From an uncultured Hyphomicrobiales bacterium (GTDB lineage Bacteria > Pseudomonadota > Alphaproteobacteria > Rhizobiales > Beijerinckiaceae): a DNA stretch of 64,000 nt. The notes below the pieces were generated by a model. It ran no database searches and was not told where the DNA came from. It worked only from the letters and a program-made list of their open reading frames with translations. The stretch covers positions 1 to 64,000 of the forward strand of contig CAINED010000044.1 of the NCBI GenBank assembly GCA_903847605.1, written 5' to 3'. The position numbers and the translations under genes were made by a program. Each line of letters begins with the position of its first letter. The stretch's first letter is position 1. This document shows positions 53,510-63,238 of the stretch, piece by piece.

Positions 53510-54559
53510 ATGCAAACGTATATGCCCGCCGTTCCCGTCTACGACGCCCGCGAAGGCGGGTTGCTCGCCTACGCCGCCGCCCGCCGCGATGCCGCCCGCG
53601 GTCTGCGCGACGGATGTTTCGCGCCTGCGCCGGCCTTTCTCGCCACACCCGTCCTGAAAGCTGCCGACGCCATTTCGATGCGCTGGCTCAATCGGTCCGC
53701 TTCACCCTACGCGCAGGATGTCGAGGCGCTGTCCCATGTCCTCGGCTTTGCCGGCGTTCCCTCCATCAACATGGGTTATCAGTTCGGCTGCACGACGGGC
53801 GCGAGCCCGGGCAGCGACGGCGTTCCGCTCATGCGCCGGGTTCTGGACTGGCCGCTGCATGGCCTTGGACGCGCCATCGAAGTGGTGAAGATGCGCGGTG
53901 CGGCGGGCGACTATCTCAACGTTACCTGGCCCGGCGCCGCCGGTGTCCTGACCGCGACCGCGCCGGGCCGCTTCTGTGCGGCGATCAACCAGGCCCCGCT
54001 GCACCGGCGGACGGCGGGATCTGTTCTGCGCCTTGCCGACATGGCGCGCCACCTGCGCAACACCTTGCGCGACCAGACGGGATGGCCGCCCGATCATCTG
54101 CTTCGCTACGCTTTCGAGACGTGCCGCACGTTCGAGGATGCGGTGAAGCTCTTGTGCCGCGAGCCCGTGGCGCGCCCCGTGATCTATTCCATTGCCGGCA
54201 CCCGCGAACACGAGATGGCGCTGATCGAACGCGACGGGAAGACCGCGCGCCTGTTCCGCGGCGCATTCGCGACGGCGAATGACTGGCAGCATTCCCATCC
54301 GCGCTGGGAGCCGCGGGGCTGCGCGAGCGACAAGCGCCGTGACAATTTCGAGCGATGCGAGTTGATGCGCCGCGCGCAGGTTGCCGATGCCCGCGATTTT
54401 CTCTGGCTTGCGCCGCCGATCTTGAATGCGCGCACGCGGCTTGCCGTTGAGATGAATGCGCTCGGAGAGTTGCATGTGCAGGGCTATGAACGCGCGCGGG
54501 GTGACAAGACTGCGAGCGCTGCAACGCAGACGCTTACGACCTTGCCTGCACTCGTGTGA
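53510..54559 (+). CDS. Ntn-hydrolase (C45 / acid-ceramidase-like amidase)
   Basis: 349 residues with a strong AAGGAGGT. The probable nucleophile is Cys94 in YQFGCTTGAS, followed by MRRVLDWP (Arg and Asp as in choloylglycine/acid-ceramidase hydrolases) and CAAINQAP. There is no signal peptide, and the Cys lies after about 93 residues that would be removed by autocleavage in this family. Likely role: hydrolysis of an N-acyl amide (acyl-amino acid, acyl-homoserine lactone or ceramide-like). The gene is controlled by the palindrome upstream. Confidence 0.65.
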   Translation: MQTYMPAVPVYDAREGGLLAYAAARRDAARGLRDGCFAPAPAFLATPVLKAADAISMRWLNRSASPYAQDVEALSHVLGFAGVPSINMGYQFGCTTGASPGSDGVPLMRRVLDWPLHGLGRAIEVVKMRGAAGDYLNVTWPGAAGVLTATAPGRFCAAINQAPLHRRTAGSVLRLADMARHLRNTLRDQTGWPPDHLLRYAFETCRTFEDAVKLLCREPVARPVIYSIAGTREHEMALIERDGKTARLFRGAFATANDWQHSHPRWEPRGCASDKRRDNFERCELMRRAQVADARDFLWLAPPILNARTRLAVEMNALGELHVQGYERARGDKTASAATQTLTTLPALV

Positions 54560-54715
54560 AGACAACGCGCCGGCTCAAATTGCCGTGCTTTTTCTTGCGG
54601 TCATTGCCTCTGCAGATTCACGGAGACGAGTTTTGCGCTACGTCAGGGTGATGATCGTCGCAGCAAGTTAATCATATCGAAGCAGGGACAAATGCCTGCG
54701 GAGGGGAGACAATAC

Positions 54716-55561
54716 ATGAAACTGAAGACCTTGCTGGCGACGCCTTTTCTGAACGTCCATCTCGATGGCGAGGCTGGCGCAGACCGCATTTGCGACTATG
54801 CGATTTCATTCGCTCAATCGCAGGGCGCGCATCTCGCGCTTGCCGTTGCTACATTGCGAATGACATCCACGTCGTCGTTTCTGCCGGAGGTGCGCAACCT
54901 TGTCACGCAGGCGAATAGCGAACTTTGGCAGGAGGCGGAGGCGACCGCCAGTCGCATGAAGAGCGCCATGACATCTGGCGGGCTCAGCGGAGAGACCGCA
55001 GTGCTTTTCGACGATCTTGGAGGCCTCGGCGACAAGATTTGCGCTCAGGCGCGCTTGGGCGATGTTACTATCTTGCAGCCCGAGGACGTGGTGCTGTCCC
55101 TGCGCCAGCAATTGCTGGAGCGCGTGCTATTCGAATCCGGGAGGCCGGTGATCCTCGTTCCGCAAGACTGGAACGGCGAAGCAACCCCGCAAAAAATTCT
55201 CGTGACATGGGATGGGTCCGCGAAATCTGCACGTGCAGTCGGCGACGCGCTGCCGCTCTTGTCGGAGGCTGCCGAGATTGAAATCGTCAGCGTCGGTGGC
55301 GATCCCAACAAATCCAAGACCTTTGAAGGTGCAAGCATTGCAAGGCATCTTTCCCGTTACAACGGCAAGGTCAGTGTTACCCAGCTGAATGCAATTGATG
55401 GGGATATAGCCCGCGCTATCGGCGACCACGCGCGCCTTGTGCGCGCCAACCTGCTTGTAATGGGCGCCTATGCACATTCCCGCTGGCGTCAGCTGGTGCT
55501 TGGCGGCGTGACGCAAGCTGTGATTCACAAGCCGCCTGTGCCGGTGTTCATGTCCTATTGA
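54716..55561 (+). CDS. Universal stress protein
   Basis: 281 residues, about two Usp domains. The C-terminal half contains ILVTWDGSAKSARAV and MGAYAHSRWRQLVLGGVTQAVI, the ATP-binding G-x2-G-x9-G region. ATG 54716 is used because GGAGGGGAG lies just upstream; the track start at 54692 would precede that site. A cytoplasmic stress protein, apparently monocistronic. Confidence 0.85.
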   Translation: MKLKTLLATPFLNVHLDGEAGADRICDYAISFAQSQGAHLALAVATLRMTSTSSFLPEVRNLVTQANSELWQEAEATASRMKSAMTSGGLSGETAVLFDDLGGLGDKICAQARLGDVTILQPEDVVLSLRQQLLERVLFESGRPVILVPQDWNGEATPQKILVTWDGSAKSARAVGDALPLLSEAAEIEIVSVGGDPNKSKTFEGASIARHLSRYNGKVSVTQLNAIDGDIARAIGDHARLVRANLLVMGAYAHSRWRQLVLGGVTQAVIHKPPVPVFMSY

Positions 55562-55692
55562 GGGCGCGCTCTCTGGGAATGGCGTCGGTCATCTAAATCG
55601 CAACCGGTTATGACCAGGGGACATGAGGTAATGCCTTGTCGCCTTGTCACCGGCCGTTCACGGACATAGAACCGGCGACAGGGAGGCAATTC

Positions 55693-56547
55693 ATGGCCAA
55701 GCCGGAAGCTATCGACGTCCATTGTCATGTCATTTCGCCGGACCGCGGCAAATATCCGCTGGCGCCGCTCGGCGGTTCGCAAAGCGACTGGTCGGCAAAG
55801 CGCACACTGACGCCGGAGCAACTCATCGCCGCCATGGACGCCGCAGGCGTCGCGAAGGCCGCTGTCGTACAGGCTTCTACCGCCTATGGCCACGATTCCT
55901 CCTACGTCGCCGATTCCATCGTGCGCTTTCCCGATCGCCTGACCGGCGTTTTCTCCATCGACCCGCTGGATGCGGATGCCGTGAAGCATATCGAGCATTG
56001 GACTTCGCGCGGCATGACCGGCATGCGCGTCTTCACGACGGGCACGACGATGCCCGGTCAGCAGACGTGGCTCGCCGACAAGGAAGCCTACAAGGTCTGG
56101 GAAGAGGCAGGGCGGCGCAAATTGCCTGTCGCCGTGCAGATGACGCTGAAGGGCGTGCCGCTGCTCGAGGAGATTGTCAAAAACTTTCCGCAGACGGATT
56201 TCCTGCTCGATCATCTCGCCCGCGTGACGCTCGACGACGGCCCGCCCTATGCTGCCGCCGCACCGCTGCTGACGCTGGCGAAGTATCCGAACGTCTATCT
56301 CAAGCTGACGAGCCGCACCGTCGAGCAATGCCATGAAGGTAAGGCGGATGCTGCATCCTTCATGGCGATGATACTCAAGAATTTCGGCGCGAAGCGCATA
56401 CTCTGGGGTTCGAACTTCCCCGCGCATGACGACACGCTTTCAAACATCCTGCGAGACGCCTGCGCCGTGATCGCATCTGCAAGCGCTGACGAGCAGGCCG
56501 AGATTCTCTCTGGCACGGCCAAACGCCTTTATCCTTCTCTCGCCTGA
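55693..56547 (+). CDS. Amidohydrolase-2 family hydrolase (LigI-like)
   Basis: 284-residue metal-dependent TIM-barrel hydrolase. DVHCHVISPD supplies the HxH (here HCH) pair, FLLDHLAR the later His, and ILWGSNFPAHDD the terminal Asp/His region seen in 2-pyrone-4,6-dicarboxylate lactonases and related decarboxylases. GGGAGG precedes ATG 55693. It is first of a three-gene cassette with the decarboxylase-like protein (7-base gap) and TctC. Confidence 0.82.
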   Translation: MAKPEAIDVHCHVISPDRGKYPLAPLGGSQSDWSAKRTLTPEQLIAAMDAAGVAKAAVVQASTAYGHDSSYVADSIVRFPDRLTGVFSIDPLDADAVKHIEHWTSRGMTGMRVFTTGTTMPGQQTWLADKEAYKVWEEAGRRKLPVAVQMTLKGVPLLEEIVKNFPQTDFLLDHLARVTLDDGPPYAAAAPLLTLAKYPNVYLKLTSRTVEQCHEGKADAASFMAMILKNFGAKRILWGSNFPAHDDTLSNILRDACAVIASASADEQAEILSGTAKRLYPSLA

Positions 56548-56554
56548 GGCAGAC

Positions 56555-57451
56555 ATGAACGACGTTCCCGTCTTGAAGGGCGCGCTCAAGCGCTATCCCA
56601 CCACGAAGGCCATTCTCGATGGCAAGGTGTCGTCGCCACTGATGCGCATCGAATGGAGCGAGGTCGAGCCAATCCACGACGCCTTCAAGCCGATGGCGCA
56701 GCGGCAGGTCTACGACGTCAGCGAGATGGCTGTGTTCACCTACCTGCAGTCGCGCACCTACAACAAGCCGCTGGTGTTGCTGCCCGTCGTGCTCGCCGCG
56801 CGTTTCCAGCACCCTTGCATCGTTTACAACACGGACTTCCACGAGACGCTGACGCCGGACATGCTGCCGGGCAAGAAGGTCGGCGTGCGCTCCTACGGCC
56901 AGACGACCGGCGCATGGGTGCGCCATATCCTTGCCAGCGAACACAATCTCGATCTTGAAACCATCAAGTGGATCACGTTCGAGGGCGGCCACCTCGCCGA
57001 ATATAATGAGCCTTCCTTCGTCACGCGCTCCGCTCCGGGTTCGAAGCTTTTGCCGATGCTGATGTCGGGTGGCGTCGACGCCGCCATTCTCGGCAATGAC
57101 CTGCCAGACGATCCCAAGATCAAGGCCGTCATTCCCAATGCGAAGACTGCGGGACGCGCACACTATGATCGCACCGGGCTCATCCCGATCAATCATATGC
57201 TTGTCGTGACGAAAGCGCTGGCGGATTCACGGCCGGATATCGTGCGCGAGATCTACCGGCTGTTCCGCGACTCCAAGGCCGCCGCGGATAGTGCGCAACC
57301 CGATCTGCGGCCCATCGGCATCAAGGCGATTTCGCCCTCGCTACAGGTTGTGGTCGACCTCGCCCATCACCAGAAGCTTATTCCGGCGAAATTCAGGCTC
57401 GACGACTTGTTCGCCGATGCGCGCGCGATACTTGGCGCAGACGCGGACTGA
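56555..57451 (+). CDS. 4,5-Dihydroxyphthalate decarboxylase-like protein
   Basis: 298 residues without a signal peptide. It resembles the Pht5 (4,5-dihydroxyphthalate decarboxylase) family, which shares a periplasmic-binding fold: LKRYPTTKAILDGKV, EMAVFTYLQS, LPGKKVGVRSYGQTTGAWVRHIL and SGGVDAAIL. Together with the amidohydrolase and TctC it suggests breakdown of an imported aromatic or pyrone carboxylate. Confidence 0.75.
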   Translation: MNDVPVLKGALKRYPTTKAILDGKVSSPLMRIEWSEVEPIHDAFKPMAQRQVYDVSEMAVFTYLQSRTYNKPLVLLPVVLAARFQHPCIVYNTDFHETLTPDMLPGKKVGVRSYGQTTGAWVRHILASEHNLDLETIKWITFEGGHLAEYNEPSFVTRSAPGSKLLPMLMSGGVDAAILGNDLPDDPKIKAVIPNAKTAGRAHYDRTGLIPINHMLVVTKALADSRPDIVREIYRLFRDSKAAADSAQPDLRPIGIKAISPSLQVVVDLAHHQKLIPAKFRLDDLFADARAILGADAD

Positions 57452-57486
57452 CCAGACCTACGGCGCAGAAAAAGGGATTTAGGGAC

Positions 57487-58512
57487 ATGGCGAGCAGGGC
57501 ACTTCGGGCCGCGACGGCCGCATTCGGAATGCTGGCCGTTGCTGCGGTTGCGGGCAATGCGCAAGCGCAGGAAGAGGCCTTCTTCAAGGGCAAGACGATC
57601 CGCATCATGGTCGGTTTTCCCTCTGGCGGCTCCTACGACTTTTATGCGCGCCTCGCCGCCGACATGTTGAAGGCGCATATACCCGGCCTCGAATCCGCGA
57701 TCGTCGAGAACAGGCCGGGCGCGGGCGGCCTCATCGCCACCAACGCGCTCTATGCGCAGGTTCCAAAAGACGGCACAGCGCTCGGCGTGTTGCCCGATAC
57801 TATCGCCAATACGCAACTGCTCGAGCCGGGCAATTCCAAATGGGATTCGGCGAAGTTCAACTACATCGGGACATTTACGCCTGTGAATTCGGTGATCATG
57901 CGCCGCGCCAATGCGCCGGCGAAGTCGATCGAAGACATGAAGACCCGTGAGATCAACGTTGGCTGCAGCGGCAAGAATGCGCAAAGCTACCAGTTCACGG
58001 CGATGGTGAAGAATCTCGGCAACTACCGTTTCAAGATGATCTGCGGTTACGGCGGTTTCAACGATCTTGCCGTCGCGCTCGAGCGTGGCGAGGTCGACAT
58101 GATCTCCAATGGCTGGTCCGGCTGGCGCGTGACGCACCAGACGCCGCTGAAGAACGGCGAGATCGTGCCGGTCTATCAGGTAGGCCTGAAGCGCACGGGC
58201 GAGTTGCCTGATGTCCCGCTGGCGCAGGAGCTTGTGACAGATCCCGATGCGCGCAAGGCCATCGAATTTATCAGCGGCGGGACGGCTATAGGCCGCGCTT
58301 TGATCGCACCACCCGACCTGCCGCCGGCTCGCGTCGAATTCCTGCGCGCGACTTTCGACAGGATGGTGCGCGATCCCCAGATGATCGAACTCGCGAAGAA
58401 GCGCAATCTGGAACTCGAACCGATTTCTGGAAAAGAAGTTCAGAAGATCGTGCAGGACATCGTGACGACGCCGCCCGACGTGATCAAGAAAGCGATGGCG
58501 GCATTCGAGTAG
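57487..58512 (+). CDS. TctC-like solute-binding protein (long subfamily)
   Basis: 341 residues with signal peptide ending GNAQAQ, then FFKGKTIRIMVGFPSGGSYDFYARL, AHIPGLES (usual PGNP altered to PGLE), NRPGAGG and PKDGT. It is last in the amidohydrolase - decarboxylase-like cassette (35-base gap), so it is the likely receptor for that pathway. Confidence 0.82.
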   Translation: MASRALRAATAAFGMLAVAAVAGNAQAQEEAFFKGKTIRIMVGFPSGGSYDFYARLAADMLKAHIPGLESAIVENRPGAGGLIATNALYAQVPKDGTALGVLPDTIANTQLLEPGNSKWDSAKFNYIGTFTPVNSVIMRRANAPAKSIEDMKTREINVGCSGKNAQSYQFTAMVKNLGNYRFKMICGYGGFNDLAVALERGEVDMISNGWSGWRVTHQTPLKNGEIVPVYQVGLKRTGELPDVPLAQELVTDPDARKAIEFISGGTAIGRALIAPPDLPPARVEFLRATFDRMVRDPQMIELAKKRNLELEPISGKEVQKIVQDIVTTPPDVIKKAMAAFE

Positions 58513-58521
58513 GGGTTCTTT

Positions 58522-58647
58522 ACCCTCCTCGCTTGCGGGGAGGGTCGCCGCTGCTCGGCAGCGGCGGGGTGGGGCTCATATGCTGCTTGTCGCCGCCTCG
58601 CATGTAGAACTCGTAATCGGAAGACGGCACGGCCCCCGCAAGCGGGG
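58522..58647. repeat. Cluster of GC palindromes between convergent genes
   Basis: Three hairpins: ACCCTCCTCGC-TT-GCGGGGAGGGT (58522-58545, one G-U), CGCCGCTGC-TCG-GCAGCGGCG (58546-58566) and CCCCGC-AA-GCGGGG (58634-58647). The first and third share the CCCCGCwwGCGGGG core of a dispersed alphaproteobacterial palindrome. They separate the convergent TctC and pobA genes and may terminate both. Confidence 0.6.
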
Positions 58648-58655
58648 AGGGGACT

Positions 58656-59867
<1,212 letters not shown>

Positions 59868-59897
59868 TCACACTGGAATTTGAAGCCGGAATTTGGA

Positions 59898-60809
59898 ATG
59901 GACCGATCTGCCGATTTCTTGCACAATTCGAACATGCGACATCCTGCCTCCAATCCGGCCATCAGGTCCTTCAATCTCTTTGGTGAGACGGGCGACATGC
60001 CCGATCTCGTTCATTGCGAGGCGATTGCGGCGCGTTCGAAATTGTACAATTGGGAGCTCGCGCCCCATCGCCACGTCCGCCTGCATCAGTTTCTCGCCAT
60101 CGAAAAGGGCGGCGGCGAAGCCGTCATCGATGGCGACAAGCGCAAGCTAAAAGCGAATACGCTCGTCAACGTGCCCGTCGGCAGCGTTCACGCCTTCACC
60201 TTCGTGGCGGGGACGCTAGGTCACGTGCTGACGATTGCGGCCGAGGCGCTCGACGAGACGACCCGCGAAGGCGAGGGTCTGCGGCCGCTTCTCGCACAGC
60301 CCCATGTGGGGCGCAGTACACGCGTCATCCACCGGCTGATGCGCGAGGTTCTGAGCGAATATTCCCGGCTCGACTTCGCGCGTGCGCATATCTTGCGCGC
60401 CATGTCCGCGCATCTGGCGGGCCTCGTCGCCCGGCAGATCGAGCAGGGCGGCGCGCGCGCCGCCGAGCGTGGCGAGACAGCCTTGCAGCGCCGTTTCGAA
60501 TCCTTGGTGGCGCGGGACTTTCTGAAGCATCGCAGCGTCGCCGACTATGCAAGGGAAATCGGCGTCGCGCCGGGCCACCTTTCGCGGGTCATGCGGCAGG
60601 CGACAGGAGCGCCGGCTTCGCGTTTCATTGAAGCGCGTCTCGTGCGCGAGGCGCGGCGGCTGCTGGCGTTCACGAAACTGCCTGTTTCGGAAATCGGCTA
60701 CGAACTCGGATTTTCTGATCCTGCCTATTTCACGCGAGTGTTTTCGCGGTCGACCGGGATTTCGCCGCGCATGTTTCGCGATCGGCTGGAAATGCCACTC
60801 AAGCGCTGA
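59898..60809 (+). CDS. pobR: AraC-family regulator, PobR-like
   Basis: 303 residues from ATG 59898 (TTTGGA just upstream); ATG 59934 is equally possible. The N-terminal cupin-like sensor (about 60-110, APHRHVRLHQFLAIEKGGGEAVIDG) is followed by the two-helix-turn-helix AraC domain (DYAREIGVAPGHLSRVMRQATG; SEIGYELGFSDPAYFTRVFSR). It is divergent from pobA, so it probably activates pobA in response to 4-hydroxybenzoate. Confidence 0.85.
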   Translation: MDRSADFLHNSNMRHPASNPAIRSFNLFGETGDMPDLVHCEAIAARSKLYNWELAPHRHVRLHQFLAIEKGGGEAVIDGDKRKLKANTLVNVPVGSVHAFTFVAGTLGHVLTIAAEALDETTREGEGLRPLLAQPHVGRSTRVIHRLMREVLSEYSRLDFARAHILRAMSAHLAGLVARQIEQGGARAAERGETALQRRFESLVARDFLKHRSVADYAREIGVAPGHLSRVMRQATGAPASRFIEARLVREARRLLAFTKLPVSEIGYELGFSDPAYFTRVFSRSTGISPRMFRDRLEMPLKR

Positions 60810-60812
60810 TCA

Positions 60813-61202
60813 TCACACTCCGTGCCAGATCGCGCCGAAGGCGCAGAGCAGGGCGCTAACGACAAGAACGGCGAATGTCATCATCATGCCCGCAACGCGG
60901 AATTGCATGTGGCCATCGCCCGACATGCCATAGGCGTGCGATATACGACCTATGAGCAGGACCACGCCGAGCGCATGAACGATCCAGCGATCCGCCTGCA
61001 GGCTTTCGATCAGCGCCATCAGGATGAGAGCGAGCGGCGCATATTCCGCAAAATTGCCGTGCATGCGCATGCGGCGCAGAAGATCGCCGTTGCCGCCGTC
61101 GCCAACCGAGACGCGATTGCTGCGGCGTCCCCCGATCACACGGATCGACAGCGCGATGAACAGGAGCGTGAGCAGCGCAGCGTAAAAGGCAGTCACCGGC
61201 AT
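60813..61202 (-). CDS. MAPEG-family membrane protein
   Basis: 129-residue four-TM protein with the family pattern RMHGNFAEYAPLALILMALIE. MAPEG proteins are glutathione-linked membrane enzymes; bacterial members are mostly uncharacterised. ATG 61202 with AGGA replaces the track start. It is convergent with pobR. Confidence 0.82.
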   Translation of the reverse strand: MPVTAFYAALLTLLFIALSIRVIGGRRSNRVSVGDGGNGDLLRRMRMHGNFAEYAPLALILMALIESLQADRWIVHALGVVLLIGRISHAYGMSGDGHMQFRVAGMMMTFAVLVVSALLCAFGAIWHGV

Positions 61203-61522
61203 GATTTCGTCCTTGTATGAGGCCTTGTCGTCAGGGGCGCGGAAGCGTTGCGGCTTGCCGGGGCAAGCACAACCTTTGTGCACGTAATTCGATCAATACA
61301 AGGATGAATCAAGACGCGCAGTTATAAAGCTTGTAATTGCAGGCACAGCCAGCTATATTGGATTATCGACTATGGCCGGACAACTGGGCCGCTTCGCTTT
61401 GATCGACACGTTCTGATCATATCTGGCGCACGCTTAGACTATCTCTCCAAACATCGAAGCCAGATACGAGTGCATGTTGCATTCGCGTCTTCGTGCGCCT
61501 GCGTCCTCGAAAGGGACTTATT
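61203..61522 (+). promoter_or_regulatory. Intergenic region with cspA promoter and long leader
   Basis: 320 bases without a gene. TTGTAA (61331-61336) and TATATT (61354-61359) at exactly 17 bases form a good sigma-70-type promoter. Starting near 61366, the cspA message would carry a leader of about 155 bases, the length typical of cold-shock mRNAs whose 5' UTR controls translation by temperature. The rest shows nothing recognisable. Confidence 0.45.
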
Positions 61523-61732
61523 ATGACAAACGGCACCGTAAAATTCTACAATGACCAAAAGGGCTTTGGCTTCATCCAGCCGGATGACGGCGCTAAGGAC
61601 GTGTTCGTTCACGCCACGGCGCTTGAGCGCGCTGGCATCCGCGGCCTCGCCGAAGGCCAGAAGGTTGTGTTCGACACGGCGGAAGACCGCCGCACCGGCA
61701 AAATTGCCGTTGGAAACATTCAGCTTGCCTGA
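61523..61732 (+). CDS. cspA: Cold shock protein (CspA family)
   Basis: 69-residue single-strand nucleic-acid-binding protein. RNP1 is KGFGFIQ and RNP2 DVFVHATAL; it opens NGTVKFYNDQ. AAAGGGA precedes ATG 61523. It acts as an RNA chaperone. Confidence 0.96.
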   Translation: MTNGTVKFYNDQKGFGFIQPDDGAKDVFVHATALERAGIRGLAEGQKVVFDTAEDRRTGKIAVGNIQLA

Positions 61733-61772
61733 CACGGCGCGCTGTTTCGATTTCAGCAATAGACACTGAATT

Positions 61773-61804
61773 CAGGGTCGCTCCGAGGAGCGGCCCTGTT
61801 TGTT
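61773..61804 (+). terminator. Terminator after cspA
   Basis: CAGGGTCGCTC and GAGCGGCCCTG form an 11-base stem (one G-U) with a CGAG loop, followed by TTTGTTT. It separates cspA from the 78-residue gene and would allow partial read-through. Confidence 0.65.
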
Positions 61805-61821
61805 TCGAGAGGAGACCTGCA

Positions 61822-62058
61822 ATGACTTTGCGAGCGATGCAGACCGAAAAGCTTCACAAATACCGGCTGCGGCAGTCGGTTCGACTCTCGCGCACCGGCT
61901 TTTCCGACAAGCTGACCAGCGCAGGCACGGATTACGAGGTTATCCGTTTGCTGCCGCCGGACGGGAGCGGCGAGTTCACCTATCGCATCAAGGCCGACGG
62001 TTTCAGCGAGCGCGCGGTTCGCGAAAGTGAAATCGTGGCGCGCGCACTGATGGACTAA
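61822..62058 (+). CDS. Small basic protein downstream of cspA
   Basis: 78 residues, well supported by AGGAGACC seven bases before the ATG. It is basic with an SH3-like-looking pattern (VRLSRTGF...YEVIRLLPPDGSGEFTYRIKADGFSERAVRESEI). Small proteins of this kind follow csp genes in many alphaproteobacteria; the function is unknown, with regulation of or by nucleic acid likely. Confidence 0.7.
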   Translation: MTLRAMQTEKLHKYRLRQSVRLSRTGFSDKLTSAGTDYEVIRLLPPDGSGEFTYRIKADGFSERAVRESEIVARALMD

Positions 62059-62075
62059 TAACGCCAAAATGCGAA

Positions 62076-62102
62076 AACCCTCCGGGCATGACCCGGAGGG
62101 TT
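62076..62102. terminator. Bidirectional hairpin terminator
   Basis: AACCCTCCGGG and CCCGGAGGGTT form a perfect 11-base stem with a CATGA loop. On the minus strand it runs into TTTTCGC. It lies between the convergent 78-residue and 87-residue genes. Confidence 0.75.
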
Positions 62103-62170
62103 CGCGACGATCCGCAACTGCGAGGGGCGGGGGCGGGGAAGTTGCAGCCGTCGATCCTTGTCGTGTCCGC

Positions 62171-62434
62171 TCAGTTGCAGACGCGGATGCGGCGGTAACC
62201 GACGATATCGCCGTAGCCGTTGACGACCGCGCGGCGCTCGACCCAGCAGCCGCCATAGGCATAGCCCGGCGAGGCATAGGCATGGCTGGTGGCGCCAACC
62301 GCGAGCGCGCCGACAGCGAGGCCGCCGAAGAACGCGGCGTTGCGGCCGAACTTCGCTTCCGCGGGAGCGGAAGAAGCGGCGAGCGTGACGCCCAGCGTGA
62401 GGGCGGCGAGGGTTCCGGTAACAATCTTCTTCAT
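62171..62434 (-). CDS. Small secreted protein
   Basis: 87 residues with a signal peptide (MKKIVTGTLAALTLGVTLAASSAPAEA) and AGGAGACAGGACC before the ATG. The mature part is Gly/Ala-rich (FGGLAVGALAVGATSHAYA) and ends with CWVERRAVVNGYGDIVGYRRIRVCN: two cysteines that probably form a disulfide. This C-terminal pattern is common in small alphaproteobacterial envelope proteins of unknown function. Confidence 0.72.
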   Translation of the reverse strand: MKKIVTGTLAALTLGVTLAASSAPAEAKFGRNAAFFGGLAVGALAVGATSHAYASPGYAYGGCWVERRAVVNGYGDIVGYRRIRVCN

Positions 62435-62580
62435 GGTCCTGTCTCCTGTTCGATGCGGCTGGCGAGCTGATGGGTTGGCCAGCCGTTGATGGGAGGACAT
62501 TAGGAGACGTCGCGCCGGCAAGATGTGCGGGGCGGCACGCGATGATTTGGCGCTGTCGAGAAATTTTCCGGACCGATCCG

Positions 62581-62868
62581 TCAGCCGCGCGCAGCAAGCG
62601 ATACCAGCAGTCCCGTTACGGCGGCGCCGAGCAGGGCAGCCAGGAGAAAAAGGTTCATGCGCCGGCGCAGGGCTTGCGTTTCGCTGTCCTTAGCAATCTT
62701 CCAGTTGATCGCGACGGCGAGAAGATTGAGCCGGCGCTCCGGCGCGCCGGGTACGTATCTTTCGGGATGCGACCGGCGGTCGATGCGAAACCCCAGCGTT
62801 GTCGCCTGAAAGAGAAAATAGATGACGGTTGCGCCGAGCGCTGCGGCCGGGAGGAAGAGAAGCGTCAT
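62581..62868 (-). CDS. Small two-TM membrane protein
   Basis: 95 residues: N-terminal TM helix (LLFLPAAALGATVIYFLFQATTLGF), a charged loop (RRSHPERYVPGAPERR) and a C-terminal TM helix (LFLLAALLGAAVTGLLVSLAA). A GGGGG run lies just upstream of the ATG. No family was recognised. Confidence 0.6.
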   Translation of the reverse strand: MTLLFLPAAALGATVIYFLFQATTLGFRIDRRSHPERYVPGAPERRLNLLAVAINWKIAKDSETQALRRRMNLFLLAALLGAAVTGLLVSLAARG

Positions 62869-62961
62869 GGGGGGATCTTATTCGGCGTCGTCACCGTCTG
62901 GAAATAGGATGCGTTCGACCGGGAGATCAAGGCGTAGCAGCCACACCTGAAACCGTGGCTG

Positions 62962-63000
62962 AAAAAGAGTGCGCCCGCCGGGGGAGGGTCCGGCGGGCGC
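62962..63000 (-). terminator. Terminator of the DUF1127 gene
   Basis: GCGCCCGCCG and CGGCGGGCGC form a perfect 10-base stem; on the minus strand it is followed by ACTCTTTTTC. It lies 64 bases past the DUF1127 stop. Confidence 0.75.
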
Positions 63001-63064
63001 TAGAAACGCGGCAGGTTGGAGGGAGGAGGGAGGGCCTGACGCGCTATTCCTTGAACTTGCTTCC

Positions 63065-63220
63065 TCAGATGTTGAGGCTCTGGCGGGCTACGAGATCGAT
63101 CTCTGCACGCTGTATGCCAAGATCGTTCAGTTCCCGATCCGTCAGCGACGAGAGTTCGCGAACGGCGGTGCGGTAGCGCATCCAGTTCTCGAACCACCCC
63201 GTGATCGACTTGATCGACAT
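63065..63220 (-). CDS. DUF1127-family small regulatory protein
   Basis: 51 residues from the ATG at 63220 (AAGG just upstream), much shorter than the 157-codon track ORF. The YjiS-like DUF1127 motif WMRYRTAVRELSSLTDRELNDLGIQRAEI is complete. In alphaproteobacteria such Arg-rich proteins bind RNA and tune small-RNA and stress responses. An EcfG-type promoter lies directly upstream. Confidence 0.85.
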   Translation of the reverse strand: MSIKSITGWFENWMRYRTAVRELSSLTDRELNDLGIQRAEIDLVARQSLNI

Positions 63221-63238
63221 ATCCTTTTCGCTTTCCTG

